Shown: positions 1-12,017, numbered from the stretch's first letter. The stretch is 64,000 nucleotides of DNA from Megascapheus bottae (GCA_024803745.1 JANJXV010000039.1:7433001-7497000), one strand, 5' to 3'. Notes: a model not told the origin generated them from the sequence alone. Program-made: numbers and translations.

Positions 1-676
1 CCCTCCCCCTCCCCTCCTCCTTCTTCTTCCTCCTCCTCCTCCTCCTCTTCCTCTTCTTCTCCTTCTCCTTCTCCTCCGTCTCCTTCTTCTTCGTGCCAAT
101 CCTTGTGCCAATCCTAGGACTGGAACTCACAGCCTGGGTCCTGTTCCTGAACTCCTTTGCCCAAGACTAGAACTCTACCACTTTAAGCCTCAGCACCACT
201 TCCGGTTTTCTGATGGTTTATTAGAGATAAGAGTCTTTGGGAAGCTGGGGGCTGGTGATTCACCCTTAGCTACACAGGAGGCTGATATGTGAAGATTGTG
301 GTTCGAAGCCAGCCAGGGCAGGAAAGTCTGTGAGACTCTTATCTCCAATTTACCACAGAAAACAGGAAGTGGCTCGAAGTGGTCACCACCTGCCCTACAA
401 AATAACCATAGAAATGTGTAGCCCACCCCAGCTTGACTCCCCAAACACCTCCCATCTCATTCCTAAAAGACACTTACCAGAACCGTTGGTTCCCAAACAG
501 ATCCTTAAACTTTCTGTAACTGAAATCCTTCACCCTCCCCTCAACATTAAATCTCTGTAAACCAAAGCTCAGCTCCAAGGGTCCAACTCCAATCCCCCAA
601 CTTTTCCTTCCTCCTCTCAAGTCCCTCCCCTCCCCCTGCTCTGCCCTTCACTGGTTCTTCCACCCTCTCTTCCCAG
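1..676. repeat. MAP4K1 intron (5' incomplete): pyrimidine tract and SINEs
   Basis: No exon found. 1-92 is an imperfect (CCT/CTT)n tract. 95-236 is a 7SL-left dimer SINE on -, and 244-385 the same family on +, forming an inverted pair. 386-676 is C-rich unique sequence ending in the acceptor before 677. Confidence 0.75.
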
Positions 677-2270
677 AGTGGCACATGGAATTCAGGAGAC
701 TGAGAGGCATGGAGCCTGGGTCTCAGGCCAACACGGTGAGCCACCTCCCTCCTCTCTTCCTCACCCTTCCCTTCCTCCCCACTGACCACCCCCCCCCCAT
801 CCTTCAGGCTCGCTTACAGCCCCCCGAAGACCTCAGGAGCAGCAGACTCAGGTCAGGGGATGCCTGGATGTGTGCGTTGGGGGGGGTACCGGGGTGTGTA
901 GGGATTGCCTGAAACTCAAGCCCCGCACTCTTTAGGAGACCTCTGTCAGACTCTGATGATGACTATGATGACGTGGACATGTAAGAGGCCCCGCTACATG
1001 TGACAGTTGGACCCACCTTCCACCAATCTTTTCTCTACCCTCACCCTGAACCCTGACTTCTTCCCCATGAAGCCCCCATCTTCCTTCTCCATAAACTCTG
1101 TTCCCCAGTACTATCTTCCCCCTTCACCTCTGACCTCTGGCCCCTGACCCCTAAACCATCCCATCTCCAACCTCCACTCTCAACTTCAGCTCCCCCACCT
1201 GCCCTCGGCCCCCAGACCTGTCCCCAGCTCCATCTGAAATGTTCCCTTGACCAATACCTCCCACCAATTCCTGCATCCCCAAACCTCAGCTTCAGATCTA
1301 AGCCTCACCCTCAGTCCTCATCTCTTGATGTGTCTCACTTGACCTCAGATCTTGGTTTCTGGAAATGTCTCCTGGCCCCAGACCCTAAGTTACCCAGTGA
1401 GGATGGGCTCCCGTGGCCTGCGGGGTGAACGGGGTCTGGGATTTCCTGCTGATTGTATCACCAGGTGCCTGGGAAGATGGGAATGCCCTGTGTATCAGCA
1501 GTCACCTGGTGAACTGCCAACCTTCGCTCCCCCTGAGTTGCCCCTGTTGTCCCCCCCCACCCCGCCCTGCTGTCAGTCCTGTAATTCTCAGCTCCAGCCA
1601 CACTTCCTCTCCCCCCTCCCACTGCTGCCTTCCCAGCCCCGAACACCCCAACCTCCCTGCTGACCCCATCTTTGTGTTTCAGCCCTGCCCCTGCAGAAGA
1701 TAAGCCTCCTCCACTACCCCCCAAGGTAAGGACCTGGAGACCTGGAGGCTGAGTCCTTGGATGTTGAGACTCAGGGCTGGTCTAGGTTTATGGGGTACAG
1801 CAAGGCAGCAGGGCGAAGGCTAGAATAGAGAGAGGGCATTGGCCTCAGCTAACTCTGGTCTAGTGGAGGCAGGGGTGCAAAGGTACCCTCTTTTTGAGAC
1901 CATCTGATGTGTTTCTCTATGTTTCCTGCTTCTTTCTCCAAAGCCCAAGTCCCGTATTCCATCAGACGATGGCTTTGGGAAGATGGGGGATGAGGGGCAA
2001 CTGAGCCCAGGGGTACTGGTCCGGTGTGCCAGTGGGCCTCCCCCACGTACCCCTCGTCTCGGACCTCTGCCAGCTACTCCCAGCCCCCATCTCACTGCCC
2101 ACTCAGGTAAAGGGCAGGCTGGGGAGGAAGGGTGGGCAGGACTGGTAGGAAGGCCCTGGATGCTGACCTTGTTCCACTCCTTCTCAGAACCCTCCCTCTG
2201 GAACCCCACTTCCCGACAGCCTGACCAGCCCCCACTGTTGCCCCCTAAAAAGGAAAAGATGAAGAGAAAG
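677..2270 (+). CDS. MAP4K1: MAP4K1 linker exons: Tyr adaptor site, caspase site, proline-rich motifs
   Basis: Six small exons encode the linker between kinase and CNH domains. Visible in order: [20 protein letters not shown] (exon 936-980); PPPLPPK (exon 1683-1725); [17 protein letters not shown] (exon 1944-2106); [14 protein letters not shown] (exon 2188-2270). In the family, the Tyr in DDDYDDVD is phosphorylated and recruits SH2 adaptors such as SLP-76/BLNK, DDVD is the caspase-3 cleavage site that frees the kinase half, and the proline stretches bind SH3 adaptors (Grb2, Crk, GADS). The isoleucine after DDVD is split by the 981-1682 intron (AT|C). Introns here can be very short (72 bp at 736-807, 84 bp at 852-935). 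Confidence 0.93.
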
Positions 2271-5200
2271 GTGAGAGGCTGCTATGTGTCTTACAATGGA
2301 CCCCGTGTCCTGGGATTGGGGGAGACAGAACAGTAGGTGACATCTGTTGAGCCTTTTGTGCCAGGCACCGAGCTCGTGTCTTTACCTGGTATAAGCCTCC
2401 ACAGACAGAAACATCATAAAGGTAGCTATTATCCCCACTGTCCCAGTTGGGCAAACTGAGACACAGAAAGGGAAGTAGCATGCCTGATTTCTGTACACAG
2501 AACTATGGTGGCTATGTTCCAAGACACCCCCCTCCCCCCGGGAGATACCCTGTGGAGAGTACTCAACTTTTATTTTTCCTATCCAAGCATACCTGAAAGA
2601 TTAACTGATAAGATAGACACATAAGAGAGTAGCAAATGAAAAGGTAGCTTAGTGGTAAAGCACTTGTTTAGAATACTTGAGGCCCTGGGTTCAATTCCCA
2701 GAACCACCCAAGACAGAGAGACAGAGAGAAGAGAATGAGGGGGACAAGAGAGGGGCACAAGGTATATAATAACTTTAGTCAGGCTGGGCACTGATGGCTC
2801 ACACCTGTAATCCTTGCTGCTAAGGAGGCTAAGATCTGAGGACCATAGTTTAAAGCCAACCTTGGGCAAAAATGCCCAAGAGACTTTGCCTCCAATTAAC
2901 CAGCAAAGCAGGGCTTGGAATGTGGCTTAGTGGTAGTGTGCTTGCCCTGGGTTTGATTCCTCAGAACCATATACACCAGAAAAAACCAGCAGTGATGCTG
3001 TGGCTCAAGTGGTAGAATGCTAGGGACAGTACCCAGGCCCTGAGTTCAAACCCCAGGACTAGAAGAAAAGAAAAGCCAGAAGTAGAGATGGGGCTTAAGT
3101 AGTAGAACATCAGCCTGAGCAGAAAAGCCAAGCAAATACAGACACAGGAACAAAAATAACAATAAGCACATACGAGAATTAGGCCATTATCCTGTTTAGA
3201 GCAATATGCTATTTAAAATTCAAGATTCCTTTTTTTTCTTGCCTCTCTTGGGGCTTGAACTCAGAACCTGGGCGCTATCCCTGAACTTCTTTTTTGCTCA
3301 AGGCTCTCTCACTTGAGCCACAGTGCCATTTCTGGCTTTTTCTGAGGAGTTATTGGAGGTAAGAGTCTCACAGCGTTTCATGCCCAGGCTGGCTTTGAAC
3401 CATGATCCTCAGATCTCAGCCTCCTGAGTAGCTAGGATTACAGGCGTGAGCCACTGGCACCTGGCAAAACATTGGACTTTTCTTTTTTCTTTTCTTTTTT
3501 TTTTTTTTTTTGGTCATGGGACTTGAACTCTGGGCCTGGATGCTGTCCCTGAGCTCTTCAGCTCAAGGTTACCACTCTACCCCTTGAGCCACAGTGTCAC
3601 TTCCGGTTTTCTGGTAGCTCATAAGAGTCTCAGGGTCTTTAGTGCCCAGGCTGGCTTTGAACCGAGATCCTCAGAGCTCAGCCTCCAGAGTAGCTAAGAT
3701 TACAGGTGTGAGCCACCACGCCCAGCTAACACTTAGGACTTTTTAACTTAGACTTTTCCATGTAATATGCTTGAACTACAGTTGACCACAGGTAACAGAC
3801 CATGGTGGCAGAAGCAGGATTTGAACCCTGGCACTCTTGTTCCTGGTGGCAGAAGCAGGATTTGAACCCTGGCACTCTTGTTCCAGAGTCCTAACCATTG
3901 TACTGTCCTGTCCCCTACTTTCTTTCGCTGTGTTTTCTGCCTTCCCCCAACTCCGCCTCTGGCCCAGGAATGTGCTCTTCTTGTCAAGCTGTTCAATGGC
4001 TGCCCCCTCCGGATCCACAGCACAGCAGCCTGGACACACCCCTCCACGAAGGGTGAGCATTTGGGAGGTCCAGAAAGACCTGGGGTGGGGTGGGGGAGCC
4101 AAGGTGGGCTAGGTGGCCTTAAGGAAAGGTACAAGTCTAGTACAGGGAAGTTCTCATTGGAGTACGCGGGGAATGGCCCAAGCCTGTGGTTCCAGCTAGA
4201 TCTGGAGATACACGAGAAGAGCAGCAATGAATTGGAGAGTGAAAATGGGAAAGTTAAGAGTTTAGAGGGGGCTGGGAGTGTAGCCTGGGGATGGAGAAGT
4301 GCTCGCCTAGAATGCACAAAGCCCTGAGTTTGATTCCTCACTACCACATACACAGAATAAAGCCAGAACTGGTGTTATGGCTCAAGTGGTAGAGCACTAG
4401 CCTTAAGCAAAAGAAGCTCAGGGACAGTGCTCCAGCCCTGAGTTCAAGCTCCAGGACTGGCCAAAAAATAAAAATTAAAAAATACTACAAAAAAAGGAAG
4501 TGCTAGATGCATAGGTCAGTGAGTGACCCCCTGCCTTTCTAGTATGAGATCCTAAGTTCAAATCCCAGTAGTAGTACACCCTCAACTTCCACAACAGAAA
4601 TAGCTGGTAAGCCAGGAGCTGGTGGCTCATGCCTCAGGAGGCTGAGACTCTGTCACAGTTCAGCAATCCGGACAGAAAAAGCCATATTTGTGGGTGTCTG
4701 AGCTAAGGATTTGTGTGTAGTGGGAGCTTGGCATGGGGAAGAGATGGGAGGGGTGGATAGAGTCTATTTGCAGTAACAGGCATAAGGTTGGGTGAGAAAT
4801 GATATCACACAGCCAAGATTTTTGTGGATCAGAAATGGAAGAACTATGAGGCATGGATGGAGGACACTGTGAATAATATTAAGTGACAGGGCAGGGTTTG
4901 AGCTAGATTTGGGGGACAGAGACTGGGGAGAGTTGGAAAACAAACAGGTAGATCTGAGAACCTGAGAGAGTTTACAAAGCTCAGACAGGTGTGGAGACGG
5001 GAGGTCCCGGCATGAGATAGTTCCAGCAGCCTGTCTGTTTCCCCCTTTCCAGACCAGCACCTGCTTCTGGGGACAGAAGAAGGCATCTTCATCTTGAATC
5101 GAAATGGCCAGGAGGCCACAATGGAGATGGTGAGAGATGATACATTGGGGGTGGGAGAATGGGAGTGTGTGGTGGGGGAAGGATCTTGGGGCCACTAAAT

Positions 5201-6032
5201 AACTGTCTCCTACTCTCTGCAGCTCTTTCCTAGCCGGACTACCTGGGTATACTCCATCAACAACGTCCTCATGTCCCTCTCAGGTCGGCCATCTGGGAGG
5301 GGAGGAAAGGAAATGGGTAGAAAGGATCAAGGTCAGCAGAATATGAGACAGATGAGCACCATTGGAAAAAAAAAAATCCCCAGCCAGGCCAACAGTGGTG
5401 GCTCACACTATAATCCTTAATCCTAGCTACTCAGGAAGCTGAGATCTGAGGACCGAGGTTCAAAGCCAGCTAGAGCAGGAAAATCTCGTGGAAGTCCATG
5501 AGACTTTTTTTTTTTTTTTTTGGAGTCAGTCCTGGGGTTCAAACTCAGGGCCTGGGCACTGTCCTTGGGCTTTCTCAAGGCTAGCACTGTACCACTTGAA
5601 TCACAGTACCACTTCTGGCTTTTTCTTTGTATGTGGTACCGAGGACTTGAACCCAGGGCTTCATGCATACTAGACAACACTCTACCACTAGGCCATGCTC
5701 CCAAGACTCTTATCTCTAACCAGAAGAAAACTAGAAATAGTGCTGTGCCCAAAGTGGTAGAGCACTAGCCTTGTGCAAAAGAGCTCAGGGACAGCACCTA
5801 AGCCTTGAGTTCAGGCTCCACAACTGACAAAAAGAAAAGGAAAAGCCCTTAGAGGCCATAGGTGGTAGTATATTTCTATAATCCTGGCAATTAAGATCTC
5901 AGCAATTGAGAAACTCCTTTTCCAAGGGATGGAACTTCTGCACCGTCCACCTGACAAGGCTGACTTCAAGATCAGACCGGAGTACATGGCAAGTTCAAGA
6001 CCTGTTTGAGCTATATAGCAAAACCCTGTCTC

Positions 6033-6075
<43 letters not shown>

Positions 6076-9000
6076 GGGCCAGGAGTGTGGCCTAATGGCA
6101 AAGGGCCCCAAGTTCAATTCCTTGGTACCACATACACAGAAAAAGCCGTAAGTGGTGCTGTGGTTGAAGTAGTAGAGTGCTAGCCTTGAGCAAAACAGGC
6201 TCAGGGATGGTCCTGAGTTCAAGCCTAGGCGAAAAAGCAAACCAACCAAACAAACAAACAAACAAAACCCAGTAGTGGTAGTAATACTAGTAGAAGTGAT
6301 AGACAAAAACAAAAACTTAAGCCTAAGGGTCTAATCTCAACTGTGTGTGGGTGAGCGTGTGTGTGTGCACTAGTCCTGGGAATCTCAGCTCTTGTTTAGG
6401 TTTTTCTGCTGACTTTTTGCTGGTTAATTATGGATGAGTCTCTTGGACTTTCCTGCCCTGGCTGGCATCAAACCATAATCTTCAGATCTGAGTCTCCTGA
6501 GTAGCTGGATTACAGGCGTGAGCCACTGTTCCCATCTTACACTGGAGTTTTGATGGCAGGGTGGGAAGGGAATGAGGGAGGCAAGCTTGGGATGTGCAGT
6601 CTTATTAAAGGCGTTTCACAAGGCAAGAGCCGGTGAAGGGAAGAAAGAAAGAAGGGGGTCTTCAGGGTGCTATAACTTCCTCCTGCTTCCCCCATATACA
6701 CACACTGCAGGAAAGACCCCCCACCTGTATTCTCATAGTATCCTGGGCCTGCTGGAACGGAAAGAGACCAGAGCAGGAAACCCCATCGCTCACATCAGTC
6801 CCCACCGTCTACTAGCCAGGTATCAGCCCTCAAGTGGCAGCCTTGACTCCTGTGACCTCCTGACACCCCACCCCACCCCCAACTGCCAGCTCACACCCAT
6901 TCACATCCATGTCTTCTTCAGAAAGAACATGGTCTCCACCAAGATCCAGGACACCAAAGGCTGCCGGGCATGCTGTGTGGGTGAGAGCCGCCACCCCCAG
7001 GGAGGACAGGGGGTGGGGCTTCTGCAGCATCTTCCCAAGAAGGCTGAGGAATGAAGACATCCTGTCTCGGGGTTCTGGGGAGGAAGTGTGGTTCTCACTA
7101 AAGGAGAGCAGGGAGGAAAGGAGATTGAGGTTTACCCATCCTTGCCAATCCCTACAGCGGAAGGTGAGAGCTCTGGGGGACCGTTCCTGTGCGGGGCATT
7201 GGAGACATCAGTGGTCCTGCTTCAGTGGTACCAGCCCATGAACAAGTTCTTGCTGGTCAGGGTAAGATCCCCGGAAGGAGCCCGGGGGCAGGGGGGGGGT
7301 GCTGTGGCTTAGGTCTCACATCTATCATGCTTCTACAGAGTTCTGTGAGGCCCCGCCTGCTCTCCCTTTGATCCTTAAGCTCTGCCCCCACAACCTAGTC
7401 CTAATTATACTCCAGACCTAGGCCCTACCTGAAGGTCTCATTCAGGGGCTGTCCACTTCAAGCCTATAAGCAAATTTTGTTGCCCTTAGAACAGCAAGGA
7501 CCTTGGCCCCAGAAGGGGGGGAGGGGAAGAAGAGCAGGAATCCCTATCTTTCTACTGTTAGGCTGGTGTTCCCCCCAAACGAAGCTACACCCTTGTTCCT
7601 AAGGAGGCACCCCTAATTCCTCTGAGTCTTCACACTTAAGATTTCTCCCATCCCCCTCCACCCCTAAGAAAGGCACATGCCTGTCATCCTAGCTACTCAG
7701 GTGGCTGGGATCTGAGGATCATGGTTCAAAGCCAGCCCAGGCAGGAAAGTCCGTGAGATGCTTATCTCCAATGAACCATCAGAAGTGGGCGCTGTACTGT
7801 TCAAGAGCTAGTGGAAAAGCAGAGCACTAGGCCCTGGGAAAGCCCAAGGACAGTGCTCAGGCCCCGAGTTCAAGACCCAGGACTGGCAAGAAAAAAAAAA
7901 GGAAGGCAGGCAGGCAGGCAGGCAGTCTCAGGAAGTCTGCTGCAAGGCCCTGTCCCCCAGGCCCGCCCCCAGTACCTGAATCTGCCCCTCCCCGCCCCCC
8001 TCCCCCCGCAGCAGGTGCTGTTCCCGCTGCCCACGCCGCTGCCAGTGTTCGCACTGCTGAGCACGCCAGGCTCCGAGCTGCCGGCCGTGTGCATCGGCGT
8101 GAGCCCCGGGAAGCCCGCCAGGCCGGTGCTCTTTCATACCGTGCGCTTCGGCGCGCTGTCCTGCTGGCTGGGCGAAGAGAGCACCGGTGAGTGGCAGTGG
8201 CGCTGGAGCTGGGGAGAGGGCGGGGCTCATCGCTCCGAGGAAAGGCGGACCTGATTGGGCGATCCTGGGAAAGGGCTGGGACTTGGGAGGGGAGGAAGGT
8301 GATTGGTGAGTTTGATGAAGAGGTGGGGCTTGTGCGTGGGCAGGGGCGGGGCCAACTTGCTTGGGCCTTGCCTGATGCTTGACCCAGATGTTGGATTTTT
8401 GGGGAAAAGAGAAACTGGAGAAATTGGTTCTTAATCCCTCCCCACACCTCTTAAATAGATCACAAGGGACCCGTACAGGTGACCCAGGTGAAAGAAGACA
8501 TGGTGATGGTGTTGATGGATGGTAAGAAACCTCCTTCCATTTTTCCCTGTCCCAGGACCTGGTGCCCTTCAGGCCCTTGGGTCTCAGAGAAAAACTTCAT
8601 TCAGCTGAACGCTGGTGGCTCACACCAGTAATCCGAACTACTCAGGAGGCTGAGATCTGAAGATCAGGGTTCAAAGCCAGCCCATGCCGGAAAGGCCATG
8701 AGACTCTTACCCCAGTTAACCACCAGAAAAGCCAGAAGTAAAGCTGTGGCCAGTAATCCGAACTACTCAGGAGGCTGAGATATAAAGATCGGGGTTCAAA
8801 GCCAGCCCATGCCGGAAAGGCCATGAGACTCTTACCCCAGTTAACCACCAGAAAAGCCAGAAGTAAAGCTGTGGCCCAAGTGTTAGCGCACTAGCCTTAA
8901 ACACACTTTAAAAAAAAAAATGGGGAGGGGGGCGAGAGTTTGGCAGGGAGTGCTTGCTTGCCTAGCATGCATGAAGACCGGGAGTTCTATTCCGTTGTAC

Positions 9001-9731
9001 CACATACATAGAAAAAAGCCGGAAGTGGTGCTGTGGCTCAGGTGGTAGAGCTCTAGCCTTGAGAGAACCCAAGGACAGTGCTTAGGCCCTGAGCTCAAGC
9101 CCAGAAGTGACCAAAAGCCCAGGGAGGATAGCACCTAGCTCCTGAGTTCAAGCCCCAGATGGACACAAAAACAAAACTAAACCTCACTATACTTCTCTTC
9201 AGGCTCTCTGAAGCTAGTAACTCCAGAAGGGACCCCAGTCCGGGGACTTCATACCACTGAGATTCCCATGAGTGAAACAATAGAGGCTGTGGGTGAGTTG
9301 GGGACGGGAGGACCCAGGGTTGGAGAGGCTTCAGGGATCCAGCAATCCCAAGGGTCACAGATACTTCATTCTCTGCAGCTATGGTCGGAGGCCGACTTCA
9401 GGCCTTCTGGAAGCATGGAGTGCAGGTATGGGCTCCAGGCTCGGATCAGGTGAGTTTCTCCCCCAAACTCATATCCCACCCTCCCCCTCAGTCATTCCAT
9501 TCATCAGGTGGGCTTGCAGAACCCCTGATTCAGGACAGGGAGTCCATTGGGGGTGCTTCCCTCCATTTCAGCTTAGATTGGATTTCTTGTCTGCCTCTGG
9601 AACCCCAGGAGTATCCTGGGCCCCTGTGTGACCAAGGATTTTGCTTTGCTCAGCCTTTGTTTCCCAACTGTAATCTGGGGGCCAAAGTAGATCATTGTGC
9701 ATATGGTTAAGAGCATGGAATTCCATGGGCA

Positions 9732-9786
<55 letters not shown>

Positions 9787-12017
9787 TAGGGCTTGAGCTG
9801 GGTACCAGTGGCTATGCAGAAGACTGAAAGCTTGAGGATCATGGTTCAAAGCTAGCCCAGGCTCAAAGTGTTAGAGCACTAGGCTTGAGCTGAAGAGCTC
9901 AGGGACAGCACCCAGGTCCAGAGTTCAAGCCCCATGACTGACAAAGAAAGAGAGAGAGAAAGAAAGAAAGAATTACAGCTTGAATTCAGGGCCTAGGCAT
10001 TGTCCCTTAGCTTTTTCCACACAGGACTCTACAACTTGAGCCACACCTCTCCTTCTGGCTTTTTTTGGTAGTTAATTTGAGATAAGATAGAGGAGTCTCA
10101 CAGATTTTTCTGTTCAGGCTGGCTTTGAACCATGATTCTCAGATGTCAGCCTCCTGAGTAGCTAGGACTATAGGCGTGACCCACCTGTGCCAGACTGGCC
10201 ACAAGACATTATGTTTCTGTGCTTTGCTGGCCTGCATTTACAATGGAGGGGCCATGGGGGCTCGTGTCAGACTACCCATGATTACCGTCACCCATCAAGT
10301 ATGTAGTAAGATTTTGCAGGTTGGGGCCAGGAGTTTGGCCTAGTGGTAGACTGCTTGCCTAGCATGCATGAAGCCCTGGCTTTGATTCTTTGGTACCATA
10401 TACACAAAAAAGCTGGAAATGGTGCTTTGGTGTTTTGGCTCAAGTGACAGAGTAGTAGCCCTGCGAAAGCTCAAGGACAGTGCCCAGGCCCTGAATTCAA
10501 GCCCAAGGAATGGCCAAAAAACAAACAAAAAAAGATTTTGCAGGTTAGCCGTCTGAAGCACAGAGAGGTTAAGTGACTTGCTGGAGGTCACCCAGCTGGT
10601 GTGCACTGTTGGAAACAACTGGTTCTGGGCCTAGACATTCAGAAACCTCTACCTGTTCTCCTTAAGGGAACCAGGCTTTTGCGGAGGGAAGGGAGCTTCT
10701 TGATTACTCTCACACCATTATCTATCTGTAGATGCTGCAAGAGTTAAGAGATCCTACCCTCACCTTTCGTCTGCTTGGCTCCCCCAGGTATGGTGGTGGT
10801 GAGGGGGAGGGCAGAGGACCTGGGAGTGGGCCCCTGGAATAGAGAATCCATCCAGAGGTATCTGCAGCCAGCTGGATCTTTGGCCTGGATAGCCTTTCCC
10901 ATCTCCCGGTCTTCATAGTCTGTTTGTGCATGGCTGCCAAAGGGACAGTTTCCTTTCTAACTGGACTGGGACTTGAACTCGGGGTCTCTTGTCTGCTTAG
11001 TAAGTTTCTACCATTTGAGCCATACCTCCAGCCTGCCATTTATTTATTTATTGTTGGCTGTGGGGCTGGAACTCAGGGCCTGGGTGCTGTCCCTGAGCTT
11101 ATTCACTCAGTGTTAACACTCTACCATTTAAAGCTGCAGCTCTGCTTCTGATTTTTAGGTGGCTAACTGGAGATAAGAGTCTCATGGCCTTTCCTACCCT
11201 GGCTGGTTTCAAACCACCATCCTCAGATCTGAGGCTCCTGAAGAGCTAAGATTACAGGCATGAGCCACCAGCAGCCAGCTTAAAGTTATTATTTTTTTAA
11301 TAGTTATATTTTTTTGGTCAGTCCTGGCATTGAACTCAGGGCCTGAGCAGGGTCCTTTGGCTTTCTCAAGGTTAGTGTTCTATCCCTTGAGCCACATTAC
11401 CACTTCTGGCTTTTTGTGTATATGTGGTATATTGTGTATATTGTGTATATTGTGTATATGAGGAATTGAACCCAGGGCTTTGTGCATGCTAGGCAAGCAC
11501 TCTAACACTAGGCCATGCTTTCAGCCCTAAAAATAACTATTTTTGTAAAAATAAAAAGTTTGTGAGACTCTTACCTCCGATTAAGCACCAAAACATCTGG
11601 AAGTGAAGCTGTGGCTCAATTGGTAGAGTAACCTCGAGCAAAGAAATCTCAGGGACAGCATTCAGGCCCTGAATTCAAGCCTCAGGACTAGCATATGCAC
11701 GTACACACACACACACAGAGTTGGAGGCTTTTTCATTGTTTTCAGTATATAGCCTAGGCTTTTCTTAAACGCCTATGCTCCTACTGCCAAAGCCTCGAAA
11801 GTGCTGGAATTAAAGACATGCACTTCCACAACTAGCTTGCTCATTCATTTGATAGGGTCCTGTTGGGCTGGCAATTTCTATTACCTACTTTGTGAATGAA
11901 TGAAGGAGTGAATGAATGAAGGAACAAATGACTTCTCCTTTCCCCAGGCCTGTGGTGGTGGAGACAAGGCCAGCAGATGACCCTACAGCCCCCAGCAACC
12001 TCTACATCCAGGAATGA
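677..12017 (+). CDS. MAP4K1: MAP4K1 (HPK1), 3' part: last 18 coding exons, partial
   Basis: Ste20-family MAP4 kinase of blood cells that phosphorylates SLP-76/BLNK and dampens antigen-receptor signalling. The N-terminal kinase domain lies upstream of the window. Exons: 677-735, 808-851, 936-980, 1683-1725, 1944-2106, 2188-2270, 3968-4052, 5053-5129, 5223-5283, 6711-6819, 6922-6980, 7158-7261, 8012-8186, 8459-8521, 9203-9292, 9379-9449, 10732-10787, 11948-12017. All have AG acceptors and GT donors, and phase is continuous. They give 484 residues ending ...NLYIQE before TGA at 12015-12017, equivalent to about residues 338-821 of the human 821-residue form. The sequence matches human HPK1 closely ([30 protein letters not shown]). 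No frameshift or internal stop is present. The first exon begins with two bases of a split codon, so an upstream exon is missing. Confidence 0.97.
981..1682 (+). other. MAP4K1 intron, C-rich degenerate repeat
   Basis: 1000-1340 is C-rich with loosely repeated cctctgacct / cccctgaccc / ccaacctc units, resembling an eroded minisatellite. 1350-1682 is unique. No SINE seen. Confidence 0.6.
2271..3967. repeat. MAP4K1 intron with SINEs, MIR-like piece and a 41-bp duplication
   Basis: 2430-2480 is MIR-like (cccactgtcccagttgggca). 2640-2709 is an ID monomer (+). 2780-2905 is a 7SL-left half (+) joined to an ID-left dimer (+) at 2906-3065. 3236-3465 and 3513-3727 are 7SL-left dimers (-). 3803-3843 and 3844-3884 are a perfect 41-bp tandem duplication. 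Confidence 0.75.
3968..12017 (+). CDS. MAP4K1: MAP4K1 citron-homology (CNH) domain exons
   Basis: Twelve exons encode the C-terminal CNH domain, a beta-propeller-like regulatory and interaction module typical of GCK-I kinases. It starts at [20 protein letters not shown] (exon 3968-4052) and continues through [82 protein letters not shown] and [13 protein letters not shown]. It ends with [14 protein letters not shown] and the tail [20 protein letters not shown]. The first residue is Glu where human has Gly. No counterpart of the Alu-derived alternative human C-terminus was looked for beyond noting SINEs in the last intron. The exon at 8012 has a tandem GCAGCAG acceptor, so one Gln is optional. 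Confidence 0.95.
4053..5052. repeat. MAP4K1 intron with one full ID-left SINE
   Basis: 4269-4463 is an ID-left dimer (+), followed by A-rich sequence to 4497. 4500-4660 holds decayed SINE fragments. 4660-5052 is unique. Confidence 0.7.
5284..6710. repeat. MAP4K1 intron with nested SINEs and (AAT)n
   Basis: 5382-5833 is a 7SL-left dimer (+) interrupted at 5506-5703 by an ID-left dimer (-), with AGACT at both sides of the insert. 5853-6032 is a B1-like monomer ending in (AAT)n at 6033-6075. 6077-6237 is an ID-left dimer (+). 6368-6532 is a 7SL-left dimer (-). Confidence 0.75.
7262..8011. repeat. MAP4K1 intron with one SINE and (GGCA)n
   Basis: 7668-7890 is a 7SL-left dimer (+) whose tail has become (GGCA)n at 7902-7925. 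The remainder is unique, ending in a C-rich tract before the tandem acceptor at 8008-8014. Confidence 0.75.
8187..8458. promoter_or_regulatory. GC-box and CCAAT-box cluster in a MAP4K1 intron
   Basis: GGGCGGGGC near 8219 and GGGGCGGGGCC near 8343, with inverted CCAAT (gattgg) near 8253 and 8301, right after the CpG-rich exon 8012-8186. The motif density looks promoter-like, but no activity can be shown from sequence. Confidence 0.3.
8522..9202. repeat. MAP4K1 intron: SINE with internal 125-bp tandem duplication
   Basis: 8604-8900 is a 7SL-left dimer (+) in which 8625-8749 is repeated at 8750-8874 with a few differences. 8930-9115 is an ID-left dimer (+). The next exon follows at 9203. Confidence 0.8.
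9450..10731. repeat. MAP4K1 intron: (GT)n, MIRs, SINEs
   Basis: 9620-9690 is MIR-like (-). 9733-9783 is (GT)n. 9789-9945 is a 7SL-left SINE (+) with internal deletion. 9975-10195 is a 7SL-left dimer (-). 10325-10520 is an ID-left dimer (+). 10553-10615 is MIR-like (gagaggttaagtgacttgct). Confidence 0.75.
10788..11947. repeat. Last MAP4K1 intron: SINE cluster
   Basis: 10963-11035 is a SINE fragment (-). 11053-11282 is a 7SL-left dimer (-). 11315-11530 is an ID-left dimer (-) with a tandem gtgtatatt run. 11555-11700 is a 7SL-left right half (+). 11715-11850 is a B1-like monomer (-). The (gaat)n-like stretch near 11895-11925 precedes the last acceptor. Confidence 0.7.

Noticed and set aside
190..560. 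Possible upstream MAP4K1 exon
   Set aside because: Only SINE and unique intron sequence; no match to the residues preceding WHMEF.
3748..4353. 201-codon - strand ORF
   Set aside because: Crosses a tandem duplication, a MAP4K1 exon in antisense and a SINE. No recognisable protein.
7857..8447. 196-codon - strand ORF
   Set aside because: Shadow of the CpG-rich MAP4K1 exon 8012-8186 plus a SINE tail.
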